A stretch of 42,441 nucleotides of DNA. Origin: Phil1 sp964612925. Its GTDB lineage: Bacteria > Bacillota > Clostridia > Christensenellales > CAG-138. The translations under genes and the position numbers were made by a program. Of the stretch, positions 15,683-23,519 are shown piece after piece. The stretch lies in NCBI GenBank assembly GCA_964612925.1, contig CAZTFU010000015.1:1-42441 (forward strand). Reading direction: 5' to 3'. Positions within the stretch are counted from its first letter, which is position 1. Every line of letters starts with the position of its first letter. Under the pieces are notes generated by a model, which did not search any database, was not told where the DNA came from, and worked only from the letters and a program-made list of their open reading frames with translations.

Positions 15683-18358
15683 ATGGCAAAAGCGAAGGTA
15701 ATGGATTCTGCCAGAGAGCTTGAAGATAGGGCTAAGCACCTTTTTGAGCGGATAAAGGGCATGAATACCGACATGAGCGCAACGCTTGAGGAAATGCGCC
15801 GATATGAAGGCAGGCTTACCGAAAAGGAAAAGCAGGCCGAAAAGGAACGTATGGAAGCATTGCGCATAGAAAGGCTGAAAGAGCTTGCAAACAGCACCGA
15901 TACGGCAGCCTATCACAGCGGTGAGCCTGAGGAAACGGAAACGACTGCACGCAATACGGAGGAAAAGCCCGAGCCGCGGCAAAGCGAGCAGCAGAGCGAA
16001 AAGGCGGAGAAAAAGGTCGAAATCGCAGAAGCGGAGGTAAATAAAGCCGTACAGACGGAGACAAATAAGCCGACCGAGGAAAAGAAGACCAAGCCGAACA
16101 CCGAGGAAAAGGCGACTCAGACCAAGAATCCCGTAAAGCTTCAAAAAACGAAGGACGGCGAAAGGGTCGATAGGGCAAGAACGACCGCGCAAGGTTCGGC
16201 TCAGACCGACAGGACGGAAAGAGCTCCGCGTAACGAAAGGGCTCCGCGCGGCGAAAGGCAGGATGCAAGGCCGCAGGGCAACCGCGAGGAACGCTTCACA
16301 AAGCAACAGCCTCGGCAGCAGGACGCAAAACCGCAGGGCGGCTATCAGCAAAGGCGCGAAAGGCCGATGCAGAGCGCGGCCGCTGAAAGGGTACAGCCCC
16401 AAAGCGTGGGGCGCGAGCGCGGCTACGAAACCAACAAAAAAGCGCAGGTCAAGGGCAACCGCGACGATGAGCGCAGAAAGAATAAAAAGACATTATCAAA
16501 GGAGGCGGCGCCATCTATGAATGCATGGGATGATGACGGCGGCTTTGGCAGCAGGAAGAAGAAACGCCAGCAGGTATCCGCACCCAAGCCGGAGCCTGTT
16601 AAAATAGAAAAGGCCGTTATTAACAGCGAAACCGTGACCGTTAAGGAGCTTAGCGAGAAAATAGGCAAGCCCGTAGCGGAGATAATTAAAAAGCTGTTTA
16701 TTTTGGGCATAATGGCCACAATAAACCAGGAGATAGACTTTGATACCTGCTCACTTATAGCATCGGACTACGACATAGAGCTTGAACAGAACATTGCAAA
16801 AACGTATGAGGATGTTCTGCTTGAGGGCGTTGATGAGGACGATGATAAGGACCTTGAGAGTCGTCCGCCGGTGGTGACCATAATGGGTCACGTTGACCAC
16901 GGCAAGACCAGCCTGCTTGACGCAATACGCCACAGCAGCGTTACCGAGGGTGAAGCGGGCGGCATAACGCAGCACATTGGTGCATACACTGTTATGTGCA
17001 ACGGCAGGCAGATAACGTTTATAGATACTCCGGGGCATGAGGCGTTTACCGCAATGCGTGCGCGCGGTGCACAGGTCACGGACATAGTTATACTGGTCGT
17101 TGCGGCGGATGACGGCATAATGCCGCAGACGATTGAGGCCATAAACCACTCAAAGGCCGCAGGCGTACCGATAATCGTTGCCATAAACAAAATGGATAAG
17201 CCCGCCGCAAATCCCGACAGGGTAAAGCAGCAGCTTACCGAACACGGCCTTGTAAGCGAAGAATGGGGCGGAGATACAATATGCGTTTCCGTTTCTGCCA
17301 AAACCAAGGACGGTTTGGATAATTTGCTTGAAATGGTATTGCTTCAGGCGGATGTGCTTGAACTTAAAGCGAATCCCAACCGCATGGCAAAGGGCATAAT
17401 AATAGAGGCCGAACTTGACAAGGGCCGCGGCCCCATTGCAACGGTACTTGTGCAGAACGGCACCTTGAAGGTCGGTGATCCGATAGTTGCGGGCATGGCA
17501 TACGGCCGTGTACGCGCCATGATGGACGATAAGGGCAGGCGCGTTTCCAAGGCGGGCCCGAGTACGCCTGTTGAGGTGCTTGGCTTTAACGAGGTGCCTT
17601 CCGCGGGCGATATGCTCAATGCTGCCGAAATAGATAAGCTTTCACGCCAAGTTGCGGAGGAAAGGCGCGATAAGCTTAAAGCCGAGCAACTGAAGAGCAC
17701 CCAGAAGGTATCGCTTGACGATTTGTTCAACCAGATAGCCGAGGGTCAGATAAAGGATTTGAACATAATCATAAAGGCGGACGTTCAGGGCAGTGTTGAG
17801 GCTGTAAGACAGGCACTTGAAAAGCTTTCAAACGATGAGGTGCGCGTAAGGTGCATACACGGTGCCGTCGGTGCCATAACCGATTCCGACATAGTGCTTG
17901 CATCGGCTTCCAACGCCATAGTAATTGGATTTAACGTAAGGCCGAATACCACATCGCGCGCCTTGGCCGAAAAGGAAAGCGTTGATATAAGGCTGTACCG
18001 CATTATTTATAATGCCATTGAGGATATCCAGAACGCCATGAAGGGTATGCTCAAGCCCATTTATAAGGAAACCGAGCTTGGCCGCGTAAGCGTAAGGAAC
18101 ACGTTCAAGGTGAGTGGCGTCGGCACGATCGCGGGCTCCTATGTGCAGGACGGCAAGGTGAGCAGGAACGCACTCGTTCGTGTTGTGCGCGACGGTATAG
18201 TCGTGCATGAGGGCAAGATAGCTTCGCTTAAACGCTTTAAGGATGACGTTAAGGAGGTTGCCACCGGCTACGAATGCGGTATAGGCATTGAAAACTTTAA
18301 CGATATCCATGAGGGCGACGTTATTGAAGCCTACATAATGGAAGAGGTTAAGCGTTAA
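15683..18358 (+). CDS. infB: Translation initiation factor IF-2
   Basis: An 891-residue IF-2. Residues about 60-300 form a long charged linker of low complexity, rich in K, E, R, Q and P (short repeats such as NERAPRGER). An IF2N-type domain follows near 315-365. The GTPase domain has GHVDHGKT at 402-409 (G1), DTPGHEAFTAMRARGA (G3) and NKMD (G4), then the domains that contact initiator tRNA, with FNVRPNTTSRALAEKE. It positions fMet-tRNA on the 30S subunit. AAGGGGTGG precedes ATG 15683. The linker is variable in all bacteria, so only the C-terminal two-thirds carries strong homology. Confidence 0.98.
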   Translation: MAKAKVMDSARELEDRAKHLFERIKGMNTDMSATLEEMRRYEGRLTEKEKQAEKERMEALRIERLKELANSTDTAAYHSGEPEETETTARNTEEKPEPRQSEQQSEKAEKKVEIAEAEVNKAVQTETNKPTEEKKTKPNTEEKATQTKNPVKLQKTKDGERVDRARTTAQGSAQTDRTERAPRNERAPRGERQDARPQGNREERFTKQQPRQQDAKPQGGYQQRRERPMQSAAAERVQPQSVGRERGYETNKKAQVKGNRDDERRKNKKTLSKEAAPSMNAWDDDGGFGSRKKKRQQVSAPKPEPVKIEKAVINSETVTVKELSEKIGKPVAEIIKKLFILGIMATINQEIDFDTCSLIASDYDIELEQNIAKTYEDVLLEGVDEDDDKDLESRPPVVTIMGHVDHGKTSLLDAIRHSSVTEGEAGGITQHIGAYTVMCNGRQITFIDTPGHEAFTAMRARGAQVTDIVILVVAADDGIMPQTIEAINHSKAAGVPIIVAINKMDKPAANPDRVKQQLTEHGLVSEEWGGDTICVSVSAKTKDGLDNLLEMVLLQADVLELKANPNRMAKGIIIEAELDKGRGPIATVLVQNGTLKVGDPIVAGMAYGRVRAMMDDKGRRVSKAGPSTPVEVLGFNEVPSAGDMLNAAEIDKLSRQVAEERRDKLKAEQLKSTQKVSLDDLFNQIAEGQIKDLNIIIKADVQGSVEAVRQALEKLSNDEVRVRCIHGAVGAITDSDIVLASASNAIVIGFNVRPNTTSRALAEKESVDIRLYRIIYNAIEDIQNAMKGMLKPIYKETELGRVSVRNTFKVSGVGTIAGSYVQDGKVSRNALVRVVRDGIVVHEGKIASLKRFKDDVKEVATGYECGIGIENFNDIHEGDVIEAYIMEEVKR

Positions 18359-18378
18359 TCGGCAAAAAGAATAAACGG

Positions 18379-18430
18379 AAAGGAAAGCGGCCTTGAAACC
18401 ACAAAGCGAAAAGGCCGCTTCTTAAAACAA
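18379..18430 (+). promoter_or_regulatory. Hairpin between a distant Shine-Dalgarno site and the rbfA start
   Basis: AAAGGA (18379-18384) lies 46 nt before the rbfA ATG, too far to act in a linear message. A 10-bp perfect stem (AAGCGGCCTT 18385-18394, AAGGCCGCTT 18411-18420) lies directly between them. Folding it leaves 10 nt between the site and the ATG. No other ribosome-binding site is visible. It could alternatively be a weak terminator, but the T run is poor (TTCTT). Confidence 0.5.
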
Positions 18431-18787
18431 ATGCCAAACATAAGATACGATAGGATAAATGAAGAGGTAAAAAAGACCGTAAGCGAAATAGTGCGAGAAA
18501 TGAAGGACCCGCGCATATCGCCAATGACCACAATATCCTCTGCGGAAGTGACAAACGACCAGAAGATAGCCAAGGTAAAGGTGAGCGTATATGATGAGGA
18601 CGATTCCGTTCGCCGCACCACTGTGGACGCACTTAACCGCGCAGCGGGCTTTATACGCCATGAACTTGGGCAAAGGATGGACCTTCGCGCACTGCCGCAG
18701 TTGAAGTTTTCACTGGATACGTCAATAGAGTACAGCGCGCATATATCCCAAATAATAGAAAGTTTGCACAGTCGTGACAACAACTAA
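18431..18787 (+). CDS. rbfA: Ribosome-binding factor A
   Basis: A 118-residue KH-fold protein for 30S maturation. MPNIRYDRINEEVKKTVSEI and the MKDPRISPMTTISSAEVTND segment are the standard N-terminus, and the RQ-LP-L-F-DTSIEY pattern is at the end. The start at ATG 18431 is fixed by homology, not by a nearby ribosome-binding site (see the hairpin at 18379-18430). It is followed by nrnA, whose likely GTG start lies 14 nt inside rbfA. Confidence 0.95.
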   Translation: MPNIRYDRINEEVKKTVSEIVREMKDPRISPMTTISSAEVTNDQKIAKVKVSVYDEDDSVRRTTVDALNRAAGFIRHELGQRMDLRALPQLKFSLDTSIEYSAHISQIIESLHSRDNN

Positions 18788-19763
18788 AATGACTAAGGCC
18801 GACATTGACCGTGCGCTTGACGGCATTGCCGAGCTTATTGCGGATAACGATGAATTTACGCTGATAGCTCACGTTTCGCCCGATGGCGATACGATAGGGT
18901 CACTGTGCGCATTAAGGCTTGCACTTCTTTCGCTGAACAAGCGGGTTCAGGCGGTGTGTGAGGGGCGTGTGCCGAAAATATACAGGTTCCTTCCGGGCGC
19001 GGAAAGCATTATTGCGGTGGAAGAATCCATACATACGGACGTTGTGATAGCCGTTGACTGTGCGGATGAAGGGCGCATGGGCAGCGCATACGGGCTGTTT
19101 GCCGCCGCAAAACACACGGCGAATATAGACCACCATGTTACAAATCCTGATTATGCCGAGCTTAATGCGGTCAAACACGATGCAAGCGCGGCGGCACAGG
19201 TGATGAAAGGGCTTATAGAGCGGCTGAATGTGCCGTTCACTGCCGAGATAGCCACCTGCCTTTTGTGCGGACTTGTAACGGATACGGGCAACTTTGCCTA
19301 TTCAAACACCACGGCAGATGCAATGCATGCCGCGGCGGAGCTTTTACAGCGCGGGGCGGACAATGCGCTTATAAACCGCGCGGTATACCGTTCGGCACCG
19401 ATATCAAAACGCAGAATGCTCGGCGTGGGGCTTATAAAGGCCGAATTTATGCACGATAACCGCATTGCGGTGAGCGTTCTTAAAAAGGAAGACTTTGCTC
19501 CGTTTGATGCGCATGATGAGGATTGCGAAGGCATAATTGACTATTTAAGGGATATTGACAGTGTTGAAATCGCCGTGCTTATGCGCGAAAAGGAGCCTAA
19601 CGTATACAAGGTAAGCTTTCGCGGTAAGGAATATGCGGATGTGTGCTCCGTTGCGGAAATGTTCGGCGGCGGAGGGCACAGACTTGCCGCGGGTTGCACC
19701 GTAAGCGGCGATGCGGACGAGCTGAAAACCAAATTTGCGGAGTTGCTCAAGCAGACTCTTTAA
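18774..19763 (+). CDS. nrnA: DHH-family oligoribonuclease / pAp phosphatase (NrnA-type)
   Basis: A 329-residue DHH/DHHA1 phosphoesterase that degrades short RNA fragments and 3'-phosphoadenosine 5'-phosphate in the family. Motifs in order: LIAHVSPDGDTIGSLCALRL (metal binding), VIAVDCAD, the name-giving NIDHHVTN (Asp119-His120-His121), LVTDTGNFAYSNTTADAM, and GGGGHRLAAGC in the DHHA1 domain. GTG 18774 or ATG 18789 may be the start; neither has a clear ribosome-binding site, which suggests coupling to rbfA. Context between rbfA and truB is the usual one in Firmicutes. Confidence 0.92.
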   Translation: MTTTKMTKADIDRALDGIAELIADNDEFTLIAHVSPDGDTIGSLCALRLALLSLNKRVQAVCEGRVPKIYRFLPGAESIIAVEESIHTDVVIAVDCADEGRMGSAYGLFAAAKHTANIDHHVTNPDYAELNAVKHDASAAAQVMKGLIERLNVPFTAEIATCLLCGLVTDTGNFAYSNTTADAMHAAAELLQRGADNALINRAVYRSAPISKRRMLGVGLIKAEFMHDNRIAVSVLKKEDFAPFDAHDEDCEGIIDYLRDIDSVEIAVLMREKEPNVYKVSFRGKEYADVCSVAEMFGGGGHRLAAGCTVSGDADELKTKFAELLKQTL

Positions 19764-19770
19764 TACGATT

Positions 19771-20682
19771 ATGACAGAAGGCATAGTTAACATACTGAAA
19801 CCGCCCGGAATGACATCAAGCGATGTTGTTGCGGACACAAGGCATATATTCAAAATAAAGCGCGTCGGCCATACGGGTACGCTTGACCCGGGAGCGGCCG
19901 GCGTACTTCCCGTATGCATAGGGCGCGCCACACGCCTGTTTGATATACTGGTAGATAAGCAGAAGGAATACGTTGCCGAAATAACATTCGGCATTGCAAC
20001 CGATACGGAGGATGCATACGGAAGAATAACGCAAACGGATAGTGCAAGATCCGTTACCGAAAAAGAAGTTCGCGCCGTGCTGCCGCGCTTTACGGGCATA
20101 ATAGAGCAAACGGCACCAATGTACAGCGCAGTCAGTATAGACGGCAAACGCCTGTATCAGCTTGCCCGTGAAGGGGCGGAACGGGTTGAAATAAAAAGGC
20201 AGGCAAATATTGAAAAAACACAGCTTATTCGCCAAACGGGGCACAACCGCTTTTTACTGAGGATAGTGTGTTCCCGCGGCACATATGTGCGCACGCTTTG
20301 CGCGGATATAGGCAAGGCACTTGAAACGTGCGCGTATATGAGCTTTCTTCTTCGTACCCGCAGCGGAGATTTTACGATAGACAATGCGTATACCATAGCG
20401 GAGCTTAGACAAATGAAGGAAGAAGGGCAGCTTGACAAGGCCGTTATAAGCATAGAACATGCACTTGAAAATGCCATGCCGACTTTAAGACTTTCGGGCC
20501 TTGACGAAAAGCAGGCAAGGCTTATTCGTTGCGGTGCGGAAATATTCCCCGGGGAATTGAAAAATGCCGAAGAGGGGCGGCTTATGCTGCTGTATGACGA
20601 AAACGAGTTCCTCGGCATAGGACAAAGCGGACTTGGCGGCAGCTTGCACATCAAAATAAACCTTATGGGGGACGGAGTATGA
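19771..20682 (+). CDS. truB: tRNA pseudouridine(55) synthase
   Basis: A 303-residue TruB that makes pseudouridine 55 in the T-loop of tRNAs. EGIVNILKPPGMTSSDVV begins the protein; VGHTGTLDPGAAGVLP holds the catalytic Asp39; YVAEITFGIATDTEDAYG and CSRGTYVRTLCADIG follow, with a PUA-like C-terminal region. The frame is open upstream, but ATG 19771 matches the family start. There is no clear ribosome-binding site before it, 7 nt after nrnA. The stop overlaps the ribF start (ATGA). Confidence 0.95.
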   Translation: MTEGIVNILKPPGMTSSDVVADTRHIFKIKRVGHTGTLDPGAAGVLPVCIGRATRLFDILVDKQKEYVAEITFGIATDTEDAYGRITQTDSARSVTEKEVRAVLPRFTGIIEQTAPMYSAVSIDGKRLYQLAREGAERVEIKRQANIEKTQLIRQTGHNRFLLRIVCSRGTYVRTLCADIGKALETCAYMSFLLRTRSGDFTIDNAYTIAELRQMKEEGQLDKAVISIEHALENAMPTLRLSGLDEKQARLIRCGAEIFPGELKNAEEGRLMLLYDENEFLGIGQSGLGGSLHIKINLMGDGV

Positions 20683-21584
20683 GGCACTCTATCGCGCTTG
20701 GCACATTTGACGGGGTGCACTGCGGTCACCGAGCCATAATAGGCGAGGCGGTAAAGCAGGCGGAAATACTCGGCATGAAGCCCATGATATATACCTTCAC
20801 GTCTCATCCGATGGCACTTTTTGGTAAACAACCGCCGCTGCTTATGACCGAGGGAGAACGCATGGAGCTTCTTGAAAGCATGAATTGCTCTCTTGTTGCG
20901 GACGAATTTACGGCAGAATATGCATCGACCGAGCCTGAAGCCTTTGTAAAAATGCTTGTTGAGCGATTTGATATGGGCTGTGCGGTTGCGGGGTTCAATT
21001 ATACGTTTGGCAGGTTCGGTAAGGGCGATATGCGGCTAATGAAGCGGTTTGGCGAAAAGTACGGCTTTGACGTTGTGACCGTGAGCGCGGTAATGCTTGA
21101 TAATGAACCCGTATCAAGCACACGCATACGGGCGTGCCTTGAGGCGGGGGATGTTTCCCTTGCCGCAAAAATGCTTGCAAGACCATATTCGATAACGGGA
21201 CCCGTAGTTAAGAACCGCGGCATAGGCAGAACGCTTGATTATCCCACGGCAAATATATCGGGGTGGGAAGAAAGAGCCGTACCCATGGCGGGGGTATATG
21301 CCGCATATGCCGTTTTGAACGGGGAAAGGATAGCCGCCGTTACGAATATAGGCCATAACCCCACGGTCAACGGCGAACATACAACGATTGAAACGCATTT
21401 GCTTGATTTTGACGCGGATATATACGGAAGAACGCTGACGGTGGAGTTTATCGAACGCATACGCGGCGAAATCCGCTTTCCAAGCGTTAATGCATTGGCC
21501 ACGCAAATGAAGGCGGACGGTGAAAAAGCCCGCAATATACTAAAAAATAATAAATCCGCCGTTTACATGCGGCGGGAAATGTGA
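20679..21584 (+). CDS. ribF: Bifunctional riboflavin kinase / FAD synthetase
   Basis: A 301-residue enzyme that makes FMN and FAD. The nucleotidyltransferase domain begins almost at once with GTFDGVHCGHRAII, so the N-terminus is about 15 residues shorter than in many homologues. FNYTFGRFGKGD and SSTRIRACLEAGDVSLA complete that domain. The riboflavin kinase domain has GIGRTLDYPTANI and TNIGHNPTV. It overlaps truB by 4 nt. Its last 23 nt contain the rpsO promoter. Confidence 0.95.
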   Translation: MRHSIALGTFDGVHCGHRAIIGEAVKQAEILGMKPMIYTFTSHPMALFGKQPPLLMTEGERMELLESMNCSLVADEFTAEYASTEPEAFVKMLVERFDMGCAVAGFNYTFGRFGKGDMRLMKRFGEKYGFDVVTVSAVMLDNEPVSSTRIRACLEAGDVSLAAKMLARPYSITGPVVKNRGIGRTLDYPTANISGWEERAVPMAGVYAAYAVLNGERIAAVTNIGHNPTVNGEHTTIETHLLDFDADIYGRTLTVEFIERIRGEIRFPSVNALATQMKADGEKARNILKNNKSAVYMRREM

Positions 21585-21590
21585 TATACT
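21562..21590 (+). promoter_or_regulatory. rpsO promoter inside the end of ribF
   Basis: TTTACA 21562-21567, 17-nt spacer, TATACT 21585-21590, with TG at 21582-21583 (extended -10). The TG is part of the ribF stop codon. A CCGCCG/CGGCGG inverted repeat brackets the -35 box. Confidence 0.7.
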
Positions 21591-21596
21591 GCATTA

Positions 21597-21679
21597 GTCA
21601 GAACCGGCGGCTGTGTTTAACGACGACTCCGACGTTTTACTCGGCTGTGGGCGATATATATTTTAGGAGGATAAAAACA
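21597..21679 (+). promoter_or_regulatory. rpsO 5' leader
   Basis: About 80 nt between the promoter and the start codon, with a small CCGA/TCGG hairpin near 21628-21645 and the site AGGAGG at 21665-21670. S15 represses its own message in several bacteria through differing leader structures; I cannot identify a known one here. Confidence 0.35.
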
Positions 21680-21937
21680 ATGGCAACCAAACAGGAAATC
21701 ATCGCAAAGTTCCAACTGCATGAAGGCGACACCGGCTCACCGGAGGTTCAGATCGCTCTGCTTACCGATCGTATCAACCACCTGAACGAGCATCTTAAGG
21801 AACACAAGAAGGATCATCATTCCCGCCGTGGTCTGTTGAAGATGGTCGGTCAGCGTCGCGGCCTGCTCAACTACCTCAAGGAAACCGATATAGAACGTTA
21901 CCGTGCAGTGCTTGCCGAGCTGAACCTGAGAAAGTAA
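21680..21937 (+). CDS. rpsO: 30S ribosomal protein S15
   Basis: An 85-residue S15, a primary 16S rRNA-binding protein. KQEIIAKFQLHEGDTGSPEV, QIALLTDRINHLNEHLKEHK and the HHSRRGLLKMVGQRRGLLNY segment are the family signatures. The frame runs upstream to 21581, but ATG 21680 is set by AGGAGG 9 nt before it and by homology. Codon use is of the highly expressed type (CTG, ATC, AAG). No polynucleotide phosphorylase gene follows, unlike in many bacteria; secG does. Confidence 0.97.
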   Translation: MATKQEIIAKFQLHEGDTGSPEVQIALLTDRINHLNEHLKEHKKDHHSRRGLLKMVGQRRGLLNYLKETDIERYRAVLAELNLRK

Positions 21938-21964
21938 GCTGCAAACGCTTAGGAGGTTTATTTA

Positions 21965-22207
21965 ATGGGAGCTCTACACATAATTCTTAACATAGTGCTG
22001 ATAATTGCTTCAGCCGCGCTCGTCGTTTCGGTACTTCTGCAAAAGACCAAGAGCAGCGGCCTTGGCAGTGCGTTCGGTAGCGATACCGCATCTTTCAACA
22101 CCGCCCGTAACAAGGCGGCCAGCAAGGAAGCGAAGCTGCAGAAGATAACGCTTATACTCGGCGTGGTTATAGCCGTGCTCACCATAGCAATGATGTTTGT
22201 GCAGTAA
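21965..22207 (+). CDS. secG: Protein translocase subunit SecG
   Basis: An 80-residue membrane protein with two hydrophobic segments (residues about 3-23 and 57-77) separated by a polar loop. VVSVLLQKTKSSGLGSAFGS is the typical SecG motif after the first helix. It assists SecYE in export. AGGAGG lies 8 nt before the ATG. It sits 27 nt after rpsO and ends before a terminator at 22245-22277. Confidence 0.93.
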   Translation: MGALHIILNIVLIIASAALVVSVLLQKTKSSGLGSAFGSDTASFNTARNKAASKEAKLQKITLILGVVIAVLTIAMMFVQ

Positions 22208-22244
22208 GCATAGACAACGCGGCGAACAAAGCTTATGTAATGCG

Positions 22245-22277
22245 AAAGGGAACGTGCAACAAAGTGCGTTCCCTTTT
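22245..22277 (+). terminator. Terminator after secG
   Basis: AAAGGGAACG (22245-22254) pairs perfectly with CGTTCCCTTT (22267-22276), with a 12-nt loop and a short T run. smpB begins only 27 nt later and has no separate promoter that I can see, so readthrough is likely. Confidence 0.75.
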
Positions 22278-22303
22278 CAAAACAAAAAAGGGGATGAAAC
22301 AAT

Positions 22304-22768
22304 ATGCCCATAACCAAAGGTGTTAGGCAGGTTGCGGAAAACCGCCGTGCCCGACATGATTATTTTATTGAAGATACATATGAATGCGGCATTGCGCTTG
22401 TCGGCACGGAGGTTAAAAGCGTGCGTGCGGGCAAGGTGAACCTGAAGGATAGCTATGCGCAGGTGAAAAACGGCGAAATGTTGCTTGTCGGTATGCACAT
22501 AAGCCCGTATGAACAGGGCAACATATTCAATAAAGAACCGTTCAGAACAAGAAAGTTGCTGTTGCATAAACGCGAAATAAGAAAACTGCAATCCCTTTCT
22601 CAGGTGGAAGGGTACAGCCTTATCCCGTTGCGGCTTTATATAAAAGACGGGCTTGTAAAGCTTGAACTTGCCGTTGCAAAGGGCAAAAAGCTTTATGATA
22701 AACGGCAGGCGGCCGCCGAGCGCGATGCCAAACGCGACATGGATCGCCGCATGAAAAACGTTGATTGA
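22304..22768 (+). CDS. smpB: SsrA-binding protein SmpB
   Basis: A 154-residue partner of tmRNA in trans-translation. ENRRARHDYFIEDTYECGIA and the ALVGTEVKSVRAGKVNLKDS stretch match the SmpB beta-barrel core; MHISPYEQGNIFNKEP and RTRKLLLHKREIRKL are further signatures. The C-terminal tail is basic (KRDMDRRMKNVD), as needed to fill the empty decoding site. AAAAGGGG lies upstream of the ATG. It directly precedes ssrA, its RNA partner, whose promoter begins inside the last codons of smpB. Confidence 0.97.
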   Translation: MPITKGVRQVAENRRARHDYFIEDTYECGIALVGTEVKSVRAGKVNLKDSYAQVKNGEMLLVGMHISPYEQGNIFNKEPFRTRKLLLHKREIRKLQSLSQVEGYSLIPLRLYIKDGLVKLELAVAKGKKLYDKRQAAAERDAKRDMDRRMKNVD

Positions 22769-22789
22769 CGTAAGTCGATATGGTATAAT
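22761..22789 (+). promoter_or_regulatory. ssrA promoter
   Basis: TTGATT 22761-22766, 17-nt spacer, TATAAT 22784-22789, TG at 22781-22782 (extended -10). The predicted start at about 22796 leaves some 20 nt to be removed from the 5' end of tmRNA, a job for RNase P. Confidence 0.8.
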
Positions 22790-22816
22790 GTAGCTCTTAA
22801 AGAGTAAACTTATCTT

Positions 22817-23172
22817 GGGGCCGTAAATGGTTTCGACGGGGATCACGGGGGCCGGATAAGCGAGCCGAAGCCCCGCGCTTCGTAAAAAGCGGGAAAACTT
22901 AAAAATTAACTGACGAAGCTAATTTTGTTCCCGTCGCTGCGTAAGCAGTGACCGTCCGCCCTCAGGTGCCCACGCCTGAGGACACGGGCGTCAATAACGT
23001 GGGGAACCGGCCTGCGTAAGCTTTGCCGCAGGTTGGGAAACATGAAGCTACCATAAGCTCTGACCCTGCCGTCGGGGGCTGAGCCGAGGGAATCGTAAAA
23101 CAACGGCTACGCTCGTAGAAATTCTTGCTGATGGGTTTTCGGACAGGAGTTCGACTCTCCTCGGCTCCACCA
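22817..23172 (+). ncRNA. ssrA: Transfer-messenger RNA (tmRNA)
   Basis: The 5' end GGGGCCGTAAATGG and the 3' end GGCTCCACCA form a 7-bp acceptor stem (22817-22823 with 23162-23168), and TTCGACTCTCC is the T-loop region. CCA is encoded. The tag frame begins at GAC 22912 and ends at TAA 22942-22944; it codes for DEANFVPVAA, so the full tag with the charged Ala would be ADEANFVPVAA. The hydrophobic AA end is the normal protease signal. Adjacent to smpB. About 356 nt, typical length. Confidence 0.97.
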
Positions 23173-23175
23173 CCT

Positions 23176-23203
23176 AAAAAGTCCTGATTTTCAGGACTTT
23201 TTT
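23176..23203 (+). terminator. Terminator after ssrA
   Basis: AAAAAGTCCTGA (23176-23187) pairs with TCAGGACTTTTT (23191-23202), with a 3-nt loop and T tail. Confidence 0.95.
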
Positions 23204-23433
23204 CTGTTTCAGGGTAAAATTAGTTGCAGAATCCTATATCGGATAAGCGGGATGTTTAAGACTTTTTGCAGCTTCCCATAAAACCCGGCACACGAAACAG
23301 GCACACGAAGCGTTCGAAATCGGGTGCCGTTTTTATGCTATAAAAACAGTATTGCCGTTATACTCGGCGTCAGAATCGCACACGACAGCTTCTTATGCCC
23401 AAATGTGACCCATTTGTTCACAAAATACGCCCC
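23204..23433 (+). other. Gene-free stretch between ssrA and the rnjA promoter
   Basis: No convincing coding frame. It contains a 10-nt direct repeat GGCACACGAA at 23287-23296 and 23300-23309, and a terminator-like pairing of CGGCAC (23286-23291) with GTGCCG (23324-23329) followed by five T at 23330-23334. The latter could be a second terminator. Confidence 0.5.
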
Positions 23434-23462
23434 TTGTTGGGGAATAATAAACATAGTATAAT
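23434..23462 (+). promoter_or_regulatory. rnjA promoter
   Basis: TTGTTG 23434-23439, 17-nt spacer, TATAAT 23457-23462. There is no TG extension here. The leader to the TTG start is about 50 nt. Confidence 0.7.
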
Positions 23463-23519
23463 ATAAACGGAATAGGTTGGACGTATATGCGCGTTCCCTA
23501 AACGAAAGAGAGGATTGCA

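Noticed and set aside
15518..16402. Minus-strand frame of 294 codons opposite the infB linker
   Set aside because: Leu/Arg/Phe-rich low-complexity product made by reading the charged IF-2 linker backwards.
22765..22789. TTGACG as the -35 box of ssrA
   Set aside because: Spacing to TATAAT would be 13 nt; TTGATT at 22761 gives 17 nt and is preferred.
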